Of a stretch of DNA of 64,000 bases, positions 19,931 through 30,491 are shown piece after piece. Position numbers and translations under genes: made by a program. The DNA comes from Leishmania donovani (Eukaryota; Euglenozoa; Kinetoplastea; Trypanosomatida; Trypanosomatidae): contig NC_018248.1 of assembly GCF_000227135.1 (NCBI RefSeq), positions 144,706-208,705 of the forward strand, given 5' to 3'. The notes beneath the pieces are model-generated. The model was given only the letters and a program-made list of their open reading frames with translations. It made no database searches and had not been told where the DNA came from. Within the stretch, counting starts at the first letter, position 1. Every line of letters starts with the position of its first letter.

Positions 19931-22900
19931 TTACTGACCGGCGCGCAGCACCGCCAGCTCCTCCTCCGCCTTGCCACGCAGCACCTCATTGCTGCCGCTG
20001 TTCGAGGCGACCTTGCCCAGCAGCTGCTCCGCCTCCTCCCACTGCTGCAGCTCCATCAGCGCGTGTGCGAGGTGGTACTGCGTCGACGGCAAGATGGCAT
20101 CAACGGCGCCACCCTTGCCAGACACTAGCGCGGCAGCCCGGCGCAGGCACAGCACGCTCAGCCGTGGAAATCGCGCAGTGCCCAGCAGGGTGCGGCCCAG
20201 CTCAGCCCACAACGGAGCGTCCTCCAGGTTTAGGGTCAGCAGCTGCTGCACCACCTCCTCCACCCCAACATTGTGCAGCCGCACCGCCAGCAGGGCGAGG
20301 TAGGCCCATGTGCGCGGGTTGGCCGGGTTCAGCGTGTTGCTCTCCTGCAGGCACTCCTCCGCCGGCAGCAGGTCGCCAGCGCGGTAGTAGGCGACGCCGG
20401 CGCCGAGCCACAACACCGAGCTGCTCGGCCACACCTGCAGCGCGAGCGTCACGACGCCCAGCGCGTCCCGGTAGCGACCCTCCCTCAGGAGCAAGTTGCA
20501 CAGATGCAGGTAAGCGGACAAGTAGTGCATGCTTTCGGCCTCTGTGATGCGCTGGTCCAGCAGCGCCTGCGCCGGCCTTGCCGCGCCACTCTTGCCAGCC
20601 ATGCCGAATGACTGCACCTCCTGAAGCTGCGCCTGCCAGTTTGTCGTCAGGGTCCCGAGGTACGGAGGCGCCGTGGGCGGCTCGCCGCGGCACAGGACCT
20701 GCTTGTACACCCTCACAGCATCGGACGAACGCCCGAGCGCGGCGGCGCACTCGGCACGCAGCAGCGCACACTCGTCTACAAGACGCTGCTCCGCCGCGGA
20801 GATAGATGTGTGCGCGCCGGACGGCGTGTTGATCTCGTCCAGTGTCCTGAGCGCCTCCTCGTACTGCCCACCCTGCGTGAACAGACGCGCGTACAGCAGC
20901 TCCACCTGCAGCGCCCCGGGTCGGCACCGTGCCAAGCACACGTTCGCCAAATCGCGGTGGTGCAGGTTCACGAGGTATGTCGCCACCTCCAAGTACATTA
21001 GCTCCTCCTCAGCGTCCCGCTGCGATGATGCAGGAGGAGGTGTCGGGACGGAGTCGTTGGCCGGGCCGCTGCTCCCCGAAAGCCCTCCGCTGTCGGCACC
21101 ACCGGTGGCGTGGCTCGGGCTCACAGCTCCGCACTCTGCCGCCTTCCGCAGCGCCAGACGCTGCTCCCTGCGCCACTTCTGCTGCTCCACCGCCGCGTCC
21201 GGGCTGCCAACGCGGACCGCCAACTCGTGCAAGTCCGCCAGCAGCGCAATGCAGCCCCATCCCAGCTTGTGCTGCGGTGCAATGTCGACGAGGCCGTGCA
21301 AGAACACGGCCGCCTCATCCAGCCGGTCCTGGGCAAGCAGCCATGCTCCGTAGTCGAGCAACGCCGACGTGCAATACGGGTCGCAGGCGATCGCCTCGCG
21401 GTAGCACTGCTCCGCCTTGGCCAACTCCTCGGTGCGCTGGTAGAAGAGGCCGCAGTCCACCCAAAGTGCCGCCCAGTTGTCCCCTGCGACGTGCGAGGCC
21501 AGACGGCTTTGGTACAGCTTCGCAGCAAGCTCGAAGTCCCCGCTCACCTCCGCCTCGATCGCGCGCCACCGCACCTCCTGCTCCTCGCCGCTGTTCGGCG
21601 CACCACCGCTCGAAGTGGTCCGAAGCTGTGGCACGCTCGATACCGCGTCGCCTTCGCCGGCACACTCGTGCAGGACACTGTGCAGCATGTCCATGAGCTG
21701 AACGTAAAGCTCGTTGCTCGCCCGTGCCACCTCCTGCGGCGATCCGCCACCGGTAAGGCCGCTCCGCAGACGCTCCTGCACCAGGCTCGTCACCAGCGGC
21801 GTCAGCTGACTCTTGAAGGCGGCCAGCTCACCGGTGCTCTGCAGAGCCGCCACAAAGTCGGTGCGCCAGGCCGCGTCGTCAGACCCAGACAATCCGCACG
21901 ACTTCATCTGAGTTGCGCCGCGCATATCGCGCACCAGCTGCCGCACAACCCCCAGCAACGTTTGCTGGAGTCGCGTCTGTGTGTCATCGGCGGCCGCAGC
22001 GGACACCGTCGGCGTGGGCCGCGGAGGGATCAGCTGGGTAGGCGTGACGGCAGGCCGCACGCGGTCACTGACGAGAGGAGTGAGAGTGCGCTGCAGCGTG
22101 AGGGAGACGGTGGCCATAGTGCCAGCCGTCACGTACGGGTGTGGGGCGTCGCGGTCGGGTACGTCGATGAGGATGCTGGGCACCATCTGACGCTGCTTGC
22201 GGGTGACGGTGCGCTTCTTTCCGCGGTCGGCCGGGTCGTTCTCCGACGGCACCGACCCAGCGGCGGCGCGCTTCTCCGGCGCGTTCGTCGGTTGCAGTGC
22301 CACATCAGCAGCCAGGTGCGTCGACCCCGGCTCCGCCAAGGCGTGCAGCGAGATCGGGATCTCAGCCTCGAAGTAGCCGGCGTTGAAGTCCTCCCACTCG
22401 GCCGGGCAGCCGGGACGCAGGACGCGGCGGAAGCTCAGCTTCAGCGGCGCGCCAGCCTCTAGCAAGCCTTCAAGGTACGCCTCCTGCACGGCTGTCAGAG
22501 GGACGCGCACGACGCACGGAGCCGGCTCACTGGGCTCTGGCACTGGCGGCGCAGGCGCTCCCGGAACGGCTGCAGCGGCGGTATTGTTTGCCGAAGCAGC
22601 AGCAGCAGCAGACGCAGCAGACGCAGCAGGGGCGAGGGGCGTGGTCGACCTCGCTCGGCGCTTTGTGGCCACCATTCCCACGGCATCGACGCCATTCGCT
22701 CCACCGCTGGCGCCAGGCGCGTCCGTCCGCTCCGTCACGACCCACAGAACAGCCGGCGTGGCGCCAGCGGCGGCCACTCTGTCAGACGCCTTGCCTGCCT
22801 CGGACGCCTCCCTTTCGTCGCCGGACGCGCCGGCAGCGGCCATTTCGCTTTCCGCGCTGATGGAGACAGGCACGTCTCGCAGCGGGCTGGCGTCGTCCAC

Positions 22901-23395
22901 ACCGGGGGCCGGCGCCGGCTCCGCTGCCGCGATGTACGCCGTATACTGCGGCAAGGGCGCCAGCAGCCGGCCGCGCGTAAAGGAGGCGACAATGGACATG
23001 CCTAGTTTTGCGCCCTCGTCGGTGTTCGGCGGCGGCTCCTCTCTGAAAGTCTCGGCAGTAGCCGCGTCCGCCTCATCGTTGTCTGCAGCCGCCGTCGCAT
23101 TCGTGGTCGCAGCGGGCAGTGCGAGGGTAACCTCGTAGCGGAACGGGTGATACGCGTAGGCGACCTCCGTCTCCTCCGTCAGACCCTCCTTGTCGTGCAC
23201 GTGCGCATGGTTGGCACCAGCACCGGCCGCTCCACCTGCCGTGCCGGATGTCAGGACAGGAAAGCCGGCGGAGACCCAATCGGCGGGAAGGTGGTGCACA
23301 CCATCTAGCTTGATGTCCACGTAATTCACGTACTCCGCGGGGGACGCACCGACGGTGCTGTTGGCAGCAGCGGCAAATGAAGTGATGGCAGACAT
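19931..23395 (-). CDS. CFAP70-like ciliary protein (C2-like N-terminus, TPR C-terminus)
   Basis: The product has 1154 residues. The first 330 residues look like C2-type beta-sandwich sequence separated by Ala-rich linkers (YVNYVDIKLDGVHHLPADW, FRYEVTLALP). The C-terminal 500 carry a run of TPR helices, including EVSGDFELAAKLYQSRLASH, LAKAEQCYREAIACDPYC, LGAGVAYYRAGDLLPAEECLQESNTLNP and QQWEEAEQLL. That order and size fit CFAP70/TTC18, an axonemal central-apparatus-associated protein needed for ciliary beating, reasonable for a flagellate. A middle region (about 310-620) is rich in Ala/Pro/Thr and likely flexible. The ATG at 23395 is the first after the candidate acceptor; the open frame upstream is not used. 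This is the last gene of the minus-strand unit. Confidence 0.8.
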   Translation of the reverse strand: MSAITSFAAAANSTVGASPAEYVNYVDIKLDGVHHLPADWVSAGFPVLTSGTAGGAAGAGANHAHVHDKEGLTEETEVAYAYHPFRYEVTLALPAATTNATAAADNDEADAATAETFREEPPPNTDEGAKLGMSIVASFTRGRLLAPLPQYTAYIAAAEPAPAPGVDDASPLRDVPVSISAESEMAAAGASGDEREASEAGKASDRVAAAGATPAVLWVVTERTDAPGASGGANGVDAVGMVATKRRARSTTPLAPAASAASAAAAASANNTAAAAVPGAPAPPVPEPSEPAPCVVRVPLTAVQEAYLEGLLEAGAPLKLSFRRVLRPGCPAEWEDFNAGYFEAEIPISLHALAEPGSTHLAADVALQPTNAPEKRAAAGSVPSENDPADRGKKRTVTRKQRQMVPSILIDVPDRDAPHPYVTAGTMATVSLTLQRTLTPLVSDRVRPAVTPTQLIPPRPTPTVSAAAADDTQTRLQQTLLGVVRQLVRDMRGATQMKSCGLSGSDDAAWRTDFVAALQSTGELAAFKSQLTPLVTSLVQERLRSGLTGGGSPQEVARASNELYVQLMDMLHSVLHECAGEGDAVSSVPQLRTTSSGGAPNSGEEQEVRWRAIEAEVSGDFELAAKLYQSRLASHVAGDNWAALWVDCGLFYQRTEELAKAEQCYREAIACDPYCTSALLDYGAWLLAQDRLDEAAVFLHGLVDIAPQHKLGWGCIALLADLHELAVRVGSPDAAVEQQKWRREQRLALRKAAECGAVSPSHATGGADSGGLSGSSGPANDSVPTPPPASSQRDAEEELMYLEVATYLVNLHHRDLANVCLARCRPGALQVELLYARLFTQGGQYEEALRTLDEINTPSGAHTSISAAEQRLVDECALLRAECAAALGRSSDAVRVYKQVLCRGEPPTAPPYLGTLTTNWQAQLQEVQSFGMAGKSGAARPAQALLDQRITEAESMHYLSAYLHLCNLLLREGRYRDALGVVTLALQVWPSSSVLWLGAGVAYYRAGDLLPAEECLQESNTLNPANPRTWAYLALLAVRLHNVGVEEVVQQLLTLNLEDAPLWAELGRTLLGTARFPRLSVLCLRRAAALVSGKGGAVDAILPSTQYHLAHALMELQQWEEAEQLLGKVASNSGSNEVLRGKAEEELAVLRAGQ

Positions 23396-23539
23396 GATGC
23401 CGCTCTGCCTGTACAGGCACCTCAATAGCAACGGCGTGGAACGCACCACAGCGCCCCTCTCTCTCAGCAGTCCTTCCGATGGTGTTCGGCGTGCTGACGG
23501 ACAGCGACGCCGTTGAGTCAAATAGCGCCTCCTCTACAG

Positions 23540-23541
23540 CT
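23540..23541 (-). promoter_or_regulatory. Candidate trans-splice acceptor AG for the CFAP70-like gene
   Basis: It is the first AG downstream of the minus-strand C/T tract spanning 23583-23630. It leaves a 144-nt UTR with no ATG before 23395. Confidence 0.5.
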
Positions 23542-24863
23542 TGGAGAGCATGTGTGTCGGTGATGGACGCACGCAGAGGTAGCACAGAGAGACGACGGAG
23601 AAGTAAAGACACGGAGAGCAAGGAAGTAAGGCGGCACGCGAGGGGAGCAACAATGCAGATAAGAGCAATCACGAGGTCAAGGCAGTGCGGAAAGCGAGTG
23701 TTGACTGTGCGCCGTTGATGAGGCGTTCATCCATGAGCAGACGCGCCCCCTCGCGAGCGTGTGCTTTGGTGGCCAAGCATGGGGAGCCAACCACACATGT
23801 CTCTGGAGCACGACACACGCATCCAGCGCAGCGGAGCATCGGCGGTGGGGACGAGAAGCACCACGCGCTCCGGCAAAGGGAGACGTCAGGAGAGGAGCCC
23901 CTGAAGACACTTCGTGTACGACTTGCTATCCGGTTCCGGTGTCGGCGGCCTGGCCCTTCCCTGTTCATCGACTCCTTTCGCTGTTACGCGTGCGCAAGGA
24001 CGATTATGTCTCGCGCTTCCCCGCGACCCACGCACGTACGTGCCCATACGTGAGGCGCACCCCTTTAGCACCCGCAGGCGATACGGCTGTCGCTACTGAA
24101 GTGGTGCCGTACCTTTCCGTTGTCTCCTGATGCATGCGCTCGTGCGCGCTCTCTCCCTCGTTTTGCACCATTATGTTGTTCTCGTTAACGCTCATGCAGG
24201 GCGAGTGGCACTGGGGGAGTGGTGGTTTGGAGGGAAGAGGTGGATGCGGGCAGCGTGCTCCCCCACCGGGCCCGCACACTGGACATGCACGCAGAGATAT
24301 GCAACTGCCCATACCAGTCGGAAAGCGCTTGTGCGTGGTTGTGTTCCCCGCCGGGGGTTCAAGTCTTCCCTTCTCCTCCTTATCCTCCTTATCCTCCTGT
24401 CCCCTCATGATGCCCTACCCCGCCTCTCCTTTTTTTAGGCAATCCTGCCGTCCTCCTCCGTTACACGACAGATGTTGCGTCACAAAAAGGCGTCTCACAC
24501 GCCAGCGCACGCCACCAAAGACGCGCGCGTGCGCTGGCATCTACTACCGCCTCAAGGACGTACTGTGCGGATGAGGGAACCGCTAAAAGGGCTGTGGAAA
24601 TGAAAAAGATGTCGTACACTTAAGGTTAAGGGGGTTTCCGCGTACTCGGTCATCGGGGTGCGCGCGCACATACACGCACGCCCCTCCACTACAGGCACAC
24701 AGGTGTCGCGCCTTCGATTCCTCTGACGATTCTGTGGAGCATGCCGTGCACCGTCGCTGGCTCGGCATCATCAACAAGTCGGAGGCACTGCATACTCACG
24801 AGTGCATCTCACCGGTGTCTTGTGGGTGTGCGCGTGTTTGCACCTATCGGTACTCCGTGGCGC
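23542..24863. other. Intergenic spacer between La and the CFAP70-like gene
   Basis: About 1.3 kb, no supported gene. It includes the tract at 23583-23630 and a perfect inverted-looking GCCAGCGCACG/CGTGCGCTGGC pair near 24502-24537 that could form a hairpin in the La 3' UTR. Confidence 0.6.
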
Positions 24864-25874
24864 TCAGTGGCGACCACCGCCACGGCGGCCACCGCGGCCA
24901 CCGCGACCGCCACGTCCACCGCGGCTGCCATGCTGCGCCGCACGCTCGGAGATCTCCTTCTCTACGTTCGCTATGAGCGCCTTCTCGTCGTCCTCACTGA
25001 GCTTCGTCACCTCGGGCTGCTTGCCCTGCAGCGTCGCCGCGCGGGTCTTGACGGACTCGACCATCTTCTCGGCTGTCTCGGCGTCCTGAAAGATGATGAG
25101 AGCCTCCTCCTTGGTTGGCATGTACACGTAGCGCACGCCTTTCTGCTCCTCCGCCGGCCACAGCCCCTTTACCTCGGAGAATTTCTCGATCGCGCCGCAT
25201 CCGGAGATGCGGTAGCTGCTGTTCGTGGGCATAGCGGGCGTGCGGGGGGCCGCGGACGACGGCGCGCCAGCGTCCTCACCGTCCTCGCGCACGCGCTTGC
25301 GGTTCTTCTGGGAAGCCATCTGCACCGCCTTTCCCTCCAAGTACGCGGTCTTCATCTGCGCGCTAAGCTGCACGCCGTCGTACTGGGGCGGCGCCGCGAC
25401 AAACTTCTCGGCATCCGTCTTGCTGGCGAAGACCACGAACACGGACGGTTTCGTGCGGCTCTCCACCGGCGCGTCCTTGCTGCCGCCCTGGAAGTAGCGG
25501 CGCCACACTGCCAGCACGGTGCCGTGAGCGCTAAAGAATTCCTGCAGCTGCTCCAGCGAGGCCGTCGCCGGCACCGGCTTCACGTACACCGTCTGCTCAT
25601 CGGTTTGGATGGACTCCGGCAGGGCGTCCTTGCGGCGCACCGACAGGCCGTCCTTGTTCATGACGAGCTTGTCGCTGCTGGCGAGCGCCTCGGCGAGCAC
25701 CTTCGGGTCCTTCGTGAGGCTGTTCAGACGGTTGAAGGTGAGCAGCACCTCCAGCGGAATGAAGCCTTCCGGGTCCTCGGCCATCTTCGACTTGAGAAAG
25801 ACATCCTTGGCGACGTTCACGTCGCTGAAGTAGAACTCCACCTGTCGGCGGATCTTATCGGCGAGGTCGGACAT
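24864..25874 (-). CDS. La protein (La motif RNA-binding protein)
   Basis: The product has 336 residues. La binds the 3' oligo-U of new RNA polymerase III transcripts and protects them; it is mostly nuclear. The N-terminus is a La motif: KIRRQVEFYFSDVNVAKDVFLKSKM followed by GFIPLEVLLTFNRLNSLTKD. An RRM follows at about 93-180 (TVYVKPVPATASLEQLQEFF, with an RNP1-like KPSVFVVFAS). A lysine/arginine-rich patch (KNRKRVRE), a second possible atypical RRM (YVYMPTKEEALIIF) and an RGG/GRGG tail end the protein. The ATG at 25874 is the first after a good acceptor; upstream codons in frame are GTG only. Confidence 0.95.
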   Translation of the reverse strand: MSDLADKIRRQVEFYFSDVNVAKDVFLKSKMAEDPEGFIPLEVLLTFNRLNSLTKDPKVLAEALASSDKLVMNKDGLSVRRKDALPESIQTDEQTVYVKPVPATASLEQLQEFFSAHGTVLAVWRRYFQGGSKDAPVESRTKPSVFVVFASKTDAEKFVAAPPQYDGVQLSAQMKTAYLEGKAVQMASQKNRKRVREDGEDAGAPSSAAPRTPAMPTNSSYRISGCGAIEKFSEVKGLWPAEEQKGVRYVYMPTKEEALIIFQDAETAEKMVESVKTRAATLQGKQPEVTKLSEDDEKALIANVEKEISERAAQHGSRGGRGGRGGRGGRRGGGRH

Positions 25875-25921
25875 CACTAGCACGACGAAACGCGGCGCGG
25901 GCACAGCACAAGGAAATTTCT

Positions 25922-25923
25922 CT
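25922..25923 (-). promoter_or_regulatory. Candidate trans-splice acceptor AG for La
   Basis: The minus-strand tract covers 25925-25965. The AG gives a 47-nt 5' UTR. Confidence 0.55.
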
Positions 25924-27893
25924 TGAGGGGATGGCAGGCACGGGGTGCACAGAAGAGAGGAGGCGATGGCAATGGGAAGGCGGCGGCGGCGGCGGCTTCA
26001 CTGACAAGGGTGCGAGGTGAAGCTCGTGCGTGTGGGCCAGGCCCAACGTATGGCGTATATGTTGGGCATGTGGCGGATAGAGGAGTTCATGCGGGGGGAG
26101 TGAGTGAAAGAGAGACGGCAGAAAGAGGAAAGGAGAGAAAAGGAGTGGACGAAGAGAAGCGAGCATGTCTGTGTCACCATATCAATCACGCAGCAGGTGG
26201 CTAGAATGGATGCTTCGTTGTGTGCGGTGCACGTCTTGCTGGTCACCCCATTCGTCGCTAGAAGCTACGGCAATCCTCTGATAGCAGTGTGTTTGTGTGC
26301 GCACGCGTGTCAGCGTGCCCTTCCGCCTCCGTGGCGCGCTTCCCCATCGTCTCACTTGGCTTGAGAGGGCTCCGTGGCGCTGTCTGACCTCACGTTTGCG
26401 CGGTTTGATATCCTGATCGACACTGCGAACGATGTATACGCCGCGGGTGTGCGTGTGTAGGCGCGTGTGGGTGTCTGGAGTGGAGGAGCGCCACGAGAAC
26501 GAGGGAGAGGGGGTGCGCACACACATTCGTCAGGTCAAACCCCTCAGCGTTAGAGAGAAACCAACCCACCGTGGGCAACTCCCACGCGAACACAGAAATG
26601 TGCGCTCACGTATTGCACTTGCGGTACGCCGAACAGAGAACCGAGAGAAGGGAGAGGAGAAGGGGCGGCATACGCATGTGCCGACAAGGGCCCGAAACAA
26701 AGCATGAGAACCATCGGGAAAGCGAAAGCCAACAACGACGACTCCACTGCCGCAGGGGCGCCAGCACACACGTCGAGAGACACACCGAGACCTGCACGCG
26801 TTCAAACAGAAACACGTAAGCACACAGACGCATGCGGTTGAGGACAACAACGACGACATCACCCCCCCCTCCCCCTCCACCCATCCACCCACGCAGCCCG
26901 CCATTCCGCTCGCCTCCTCACCCGTTTGGCAGCAACCACTGCCGTACAGCTCAGACAGTGAAAGGCATCAAAATTCCCGTTCGGCTTTGCTTTCTTCGTA
27001 TTTTCTGTGTTTAGCCGTCCCTCGATTGCACGGTTGTGCGCATGCCGGACTTCGTGCATGGAACGGGGTGGGGGTCGTGCTGTGTGGCTGTCACACATGC
27101 ACGCACGCAGAGAGAGAAAGTGAACTGCAAAAGCCGATGGTGTGCTTTACGACAGGCACTTGTATGTCTAATAAAAAAGACATACAGCACACAATCTTTA
27201 TATCGTCTCGCTCTGCTTGCCGGTGGCGGCGTGTCACCCCACACACCTGCCGAAGGCGCCCATTGTCGAATCGGAGACGCACAACAAGGCACAGCGGCAC
27301 ACATCTGCGTGCGTCAAGTCCATTGCCACGGTGCCAGTGTAGGGAGCAGCTGTCGCGTGCCAGATGCCTCGACAGCCCGCCTTCATACATCGGGTGTGCC
27401 TCTTTCTTGAGGGGAGAAAGCTCGTTGGGGTTGGACGGACGAGTGTCATCCATTGGGTAAAAGGGTGGCAGATAGTCGGTTTCACATGTACACCGCACCC
27501 CACTGCTTTGCACTCCTGTGTTCGTCATCGTGCAGGCACAGCCTCCATGCTCGGCCCCACCGTTCTCCACCGACCTCTCGCCTTTTCCCTGCTTCACCGT
27601 TGTACACAGAGAGATGGTGAGAGGAGAGGGCGAGTGGCTGTGTGTGTGCATGTGAGGAAGTGCGTAGCCGCCCGTTTGTGTGACTGCGGCCTCCTCCCCA
27701 CCCCCACCCATCCCTTTCCCGAGAGGTCTCTGACTTGAACCACACCCGCACCGACGGCGTGAACTACACGGCGACGTCGGCTACACGGGAAGAGTTTCTG
27801 CTCAGCGTCCGCCTCTCCTCCCCCCAACCCCTTGGTGAATGAGCGGAAGACACGCGTTTCGCGCACACGCGCGCATCGGTGCACATCTTCGGC
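25924..27893. other. Long gene-free spacer between the two-lipoyl protein gene and La
   Basis: About 2 kb, one of the longest empty stretches in the window. Open frames of about 80-200 codons exist on both strands but none has protein-like composition. Most of it should be the 3' UTR of the two-lipoyl gene. No SIDER copy matching the three listed was recognised. Confidence 0.6.
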
Positions 27894-29078
27894 TTACTCG
27901 GCGGCCTTCTTCGACTTTGGCTTCGGAATGTGCATGGAGCACATGAGCTTCTTCAGCAGGGCCGTGTCGCTGACGCTCTTGTACACAGGGCCGGGCTTGA
28001 GAACAACGTTGTAGATGTCCCCGCTTACCGCCGCCGGGGCAGCAGACTTTGCAGCCGCCTTACTCGCCCCATCAGCGGCAGCGGCGGGGGCCGCCTTCTG
28101 CTGCATCGCTCGCGCCGGCGCGGTGTCGTTGTAGTCGAAACCGGGTTGACCAGAAAAGTCGGACTTCAGGAAACGCCCACCCTTGCCAGAGGGAGCGATG
28201 CCGGCGAGAGCGCTGGGCTCCAGACCAGCAGCAATGCGGGCCACGCTTGGGCCACTAGCCGCCACCGCCGCATCGAGCGAGCCACCGTAGTGCTTGGCAG
28301 ACGCGGCCGATGCAGCCGGTCGAGCTGACGCAGCAGCAGCAGCGGCGGCAGAAGGGTCAGCGGCGGAGGCCGGCGGCCCGCCAACTGCATCCTCGGGGTA
28401 GTAGTTGGCAACCTTCTCTACATCGGCAGCGTTGCTCACCATCACAGCAATCGTCTTGGCGACGGGGGCAGACTGGCCGTTCCCGCAGTATATCTTGGCG
28501 AGGTAGCCGCTCTCGAAGGTGTTCGTGTAGTCCACTACTGCCTTGTCCGTCTGGATGGTGCAGAAGACCTCGCTCTCCTTCACGAGCTCGCCAACCTTCT
28601 TCTTCCATTCGACCACCGTGCCTGTCTCCATCGACGGGGAGAGGGCCGGCATGAAGACGGGCTCACAGGTGACGCCTTCCGGCACCTCAGAGGAGGCACC
28701 ACCAGCGGCCGGCGCAGCGGCAACAGCAGCAGCGGCGGGTGCCTCCGCGTCCGCGGCAGGCACCTCGCCCTCAGGCGTGTACTCGTCCGCCTTACTGACA
28801 TCCGCGGCGTCGCTCACCATCACAGCAATCGTCTTGGCGACGGGGGCAGACTGGCCGTTCCCGCAGTATATCTTGGCGAGGTAGCCGCTCTCGAAGGTGT
28901 TCGTGTAGTCCACTACTGCCTTGTCCGTCTGGATGGTGCAGAAGACCTCGCTCTCCTTCACGAGCTCGCCAACCTTCTTCTTCCATTCGACCACCGTGCC
29001 TGTCTCCATCGACGGGGAGAGGGCCGGCATGAAGACGGGCTCGAAGTTCACGAGCCAGAGCAGCGTGCGCCGCATCAT
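27894..29078 (-). CDS. Two-lipoyl-domain E2-like / E3-binding protein of a 2-oxoacid dehydrogenase complex, no catalytic domain
   Basis: The product has 394 residues. After a short possible mitochondrial presequence (MMRRTLLWLV) come two lipoyl domains, about residues 13-90 and 139-216, each with the lipoylated lysine in QTDKAVVDY (K53 and K179). A peripheral-subunit-binding domain follows near 262-305 (SVARIAAGLEPSALAGIAPSGKGGRFLKSDF), which in this family docks E3 or E1. The acyltransferase domain with its HxxxDG motif is absent; the protein ends in a short basic tail. It therefore cannot be an active E2 and is better read as protein X/E3-binding-like, though such genes are often annotated as dihydrolipoamide acetyltransferase precursor. 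The lipoyl repeats are identical at DNA level. Confidence 0.88.
   Translation of the reverse strand: MMRRTLLWLVNFEPVFMPALSPSMETGTVVEWKKKVGELVKESEVFCTIQTDKAVVDYTNTFESGYLAKIYCGNGQSAPVAKTIAVMVSDAADVSKADEYTPEGEVPAADAEAPAAAAVAAAPAAGGASSEVPEGVTCEPVFMPALSPSMETGTVVEWKKKVGELVKESEVFCTIQTDKAVVDYTNTFESGYLAKIYCGNGQSAPVAKTIAVMVSNAADVEKVANYYPEDAVGGPPASAADPSAAAAAAASARPAASAASAKHYGGSLDAAVAASGPSVARIAAGLEPSALAGIAPSGKGGRFLKSDFSGQPGFDYNDTAPARAMQQKAAPAAAADGASKAAAKSAAPAAVSGDIYNVVLKPGPVYKSVSDTALLKKLMCSMHIPKPKSKKAAE
28434..28664 (-). repeat. Perfect 231-bp direct repeat, unit B (second lipoyl domain)
   Basis: All 231 bases appear identical to 28812-29042. It encodes the second lipoyl domain of the gene at 27894-29078; the units are 378 bp apart, in frame. 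Confidence 0.9.
28812..29042 (-). repeat. Perfect 231-bp direct repeat, unit A (first lipoyl domain)
   Basis: This is the first of the two identical units. Flanking sequence outside the units differs, including the Ala-rich linkers. Confidence 0.9.
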
Positions 29079-29204
29079 ATTTCCCTGCTCTTTCTTCTCA
29101 AGGTTGTGGATGGCGGTTATGGCGGCACTTACCGCTGATAAGTATCGTCGCCTCTTGTGCTTCGTCGAGTGGGTGAGCAAGTGCGAAGTGGCTGATGAGC
29201 AAGA

Positions 29205-29206
29205 CT
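29205..29206 (-). promoter_or_regulatory. Candidate trans-splice acceptor AG for the two-lipoyl gene
   Basis: It follows the minus-strand CT tract at 29231-29253 and implies a UTR of about 126 nt. Confidence 0.5.
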
Positions 29207-29523
29207 GTGCGTGCAGACACACCCGCACGCGAGAGGGAGAGAGAGAGGGGGGCGATATCGAGGGCGGGAGAAGAATAGACCGCGCTTAAGGGATATGTGA
29301 ACGGGAAAGAGCTGCTAATAAACAATTAGAAGTAGAATGGAGATGAAGCCAGTGTTGATCATCGACTGGGCGCAATGCACAAGTCGGGTATGCGCCGTTG
29401 GCAACAGGGGGGAGGAGGGAGAGGAAGTGTTGGGTATGATGAGAGACAGCAGGAAGCACACGCGCAGCACCAACACCACAACAACAGCTGTCTGCCGAGT
29501 CTGCGCGACTGTAGTGTGTGTAT

Positions 29524-29558
<35 letters not shown>

Positions 29559-30200
29559 GTCGTTGTGGCGCGTCAGAGGAAGAGAGGGGAAGAGGGGGAA
29601 GGGGGCGATGCGCGCGGGAGGGGGGAGGTACGCGCCGAGTGAACAACCCCCTCGATGCAGCCGACTCCCTCGCCTCTCTCACCACCACCACCACACACAC
29701 ACACAGAGACACCGGGCCCCCCTCTTGATTATGTTTTGTGTACGATCGGCTCCCCCACTCAGAGGAGGGGAGGGCCAAAACAACGACGCAGAGACAGGGA
29801 GAGCACCAGAGAAAGAAAGAGAGTTTGGCAACCATACCACACACACGCACACACTCACGGACACACAGGCACACGGACACCTACACAGCCACAAGAAGAC
29901 GCCCTTCATAGAGATGGAAGAGAGAGCGCCGTGGCAGAGCAAGGTGCGTGTGGTCCAATAAGCAGAGGGAAAGGGTGAGGAGAAGATCAGGATGCGGATG
30001 TAAGGGGCGGTCAGAGAAGGTGCAGCGAAGCAGAAACACATACGCCGACGTACTCTCGCCCGCCCACCCACCCCCCGTGATGCGCCTTGAGGTGAGCGCG
30101 CACCGTCTTCTTACGCGCAATTGTGAGTGTGTGTGTGCCTGTGTGCGGAGGATGCGATGCCTGCTGCTTCGCTGCCCCCTCTTCTTCTCGTCCTCTCCTT
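29207..30200. other. Intergenic spacer between the SNARE and two-lipoyl genes
   Basis: About 1 kb of low-complexity DNA, including a TG run at 29534-29558 and CA-rich stretches at 29690-29705 and 29838-29885. No gene seen. Confidence 0.65.
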
Positions 30201-30491
30201 TCAAATGGCCAGCAGTAGTATGATGATGACGACTAGGAGCAGCACAACGGAGTAGAACCCGCGATTCTCGCTCTCCCTGAGCAGTTGGATGACGTTCTGG
30301 TTCTGCCGCCGACTCTCGTCTGCTGTGCGGGTCACATTGCCATGCAGACGGTCCAGCATGTCGTCCTGTTCGCCGAGGTCGTTGCCGATCTGAATCGCGT
30401 AGTGTCGCGTGTTCATCACAGAGGCGTGCAGCTGATCGAGCAGCTGATCCTGCGTGCGCAAGTCATCCTGCTGGGCAAAGGTGCGCTCCAT
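30201..30491 (-). CDS. Small Qc-type SNARE with C-terminal membrane anchor
   Basis: The product has only 96 residues. Residues about 10-72 form a SNARE motif with the pattern IGNDLGEQDDMLDRL; the Q at residue 42 is the expected zero-layer glutamine. Residues 77-96 are a single hydrophobic tail anchor (FYSVVLLLVVIIILLLAI). The IGxxLxEQxxMLD pattern is typical of Qc SNAREs such as syntaxin 6/8 and Bet1. The absence of any N-terminal domain makes it Bet1-like in architecture, so an ER-Golgi or endosomal fusion role is plausible but not resolved. The ATG at 30491 is the first after a strong acceptor. Confidence 0.87.
   Translation of the reverse strand: MERTFAQQDDLRTQDQLLDQLHASVMNTRHYAIQIGNDLGEQDDMLDRLHGNVTRTADESRRQNQNVIQLLRESENRGFYSVVLLLVVIIILLLAI

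Noticed and set aside
24345..24372. GGTTCAAGTC resembling a tRNA B box
   Set aside because: No acceptor or anticodon stem and no A box can be placed around it.
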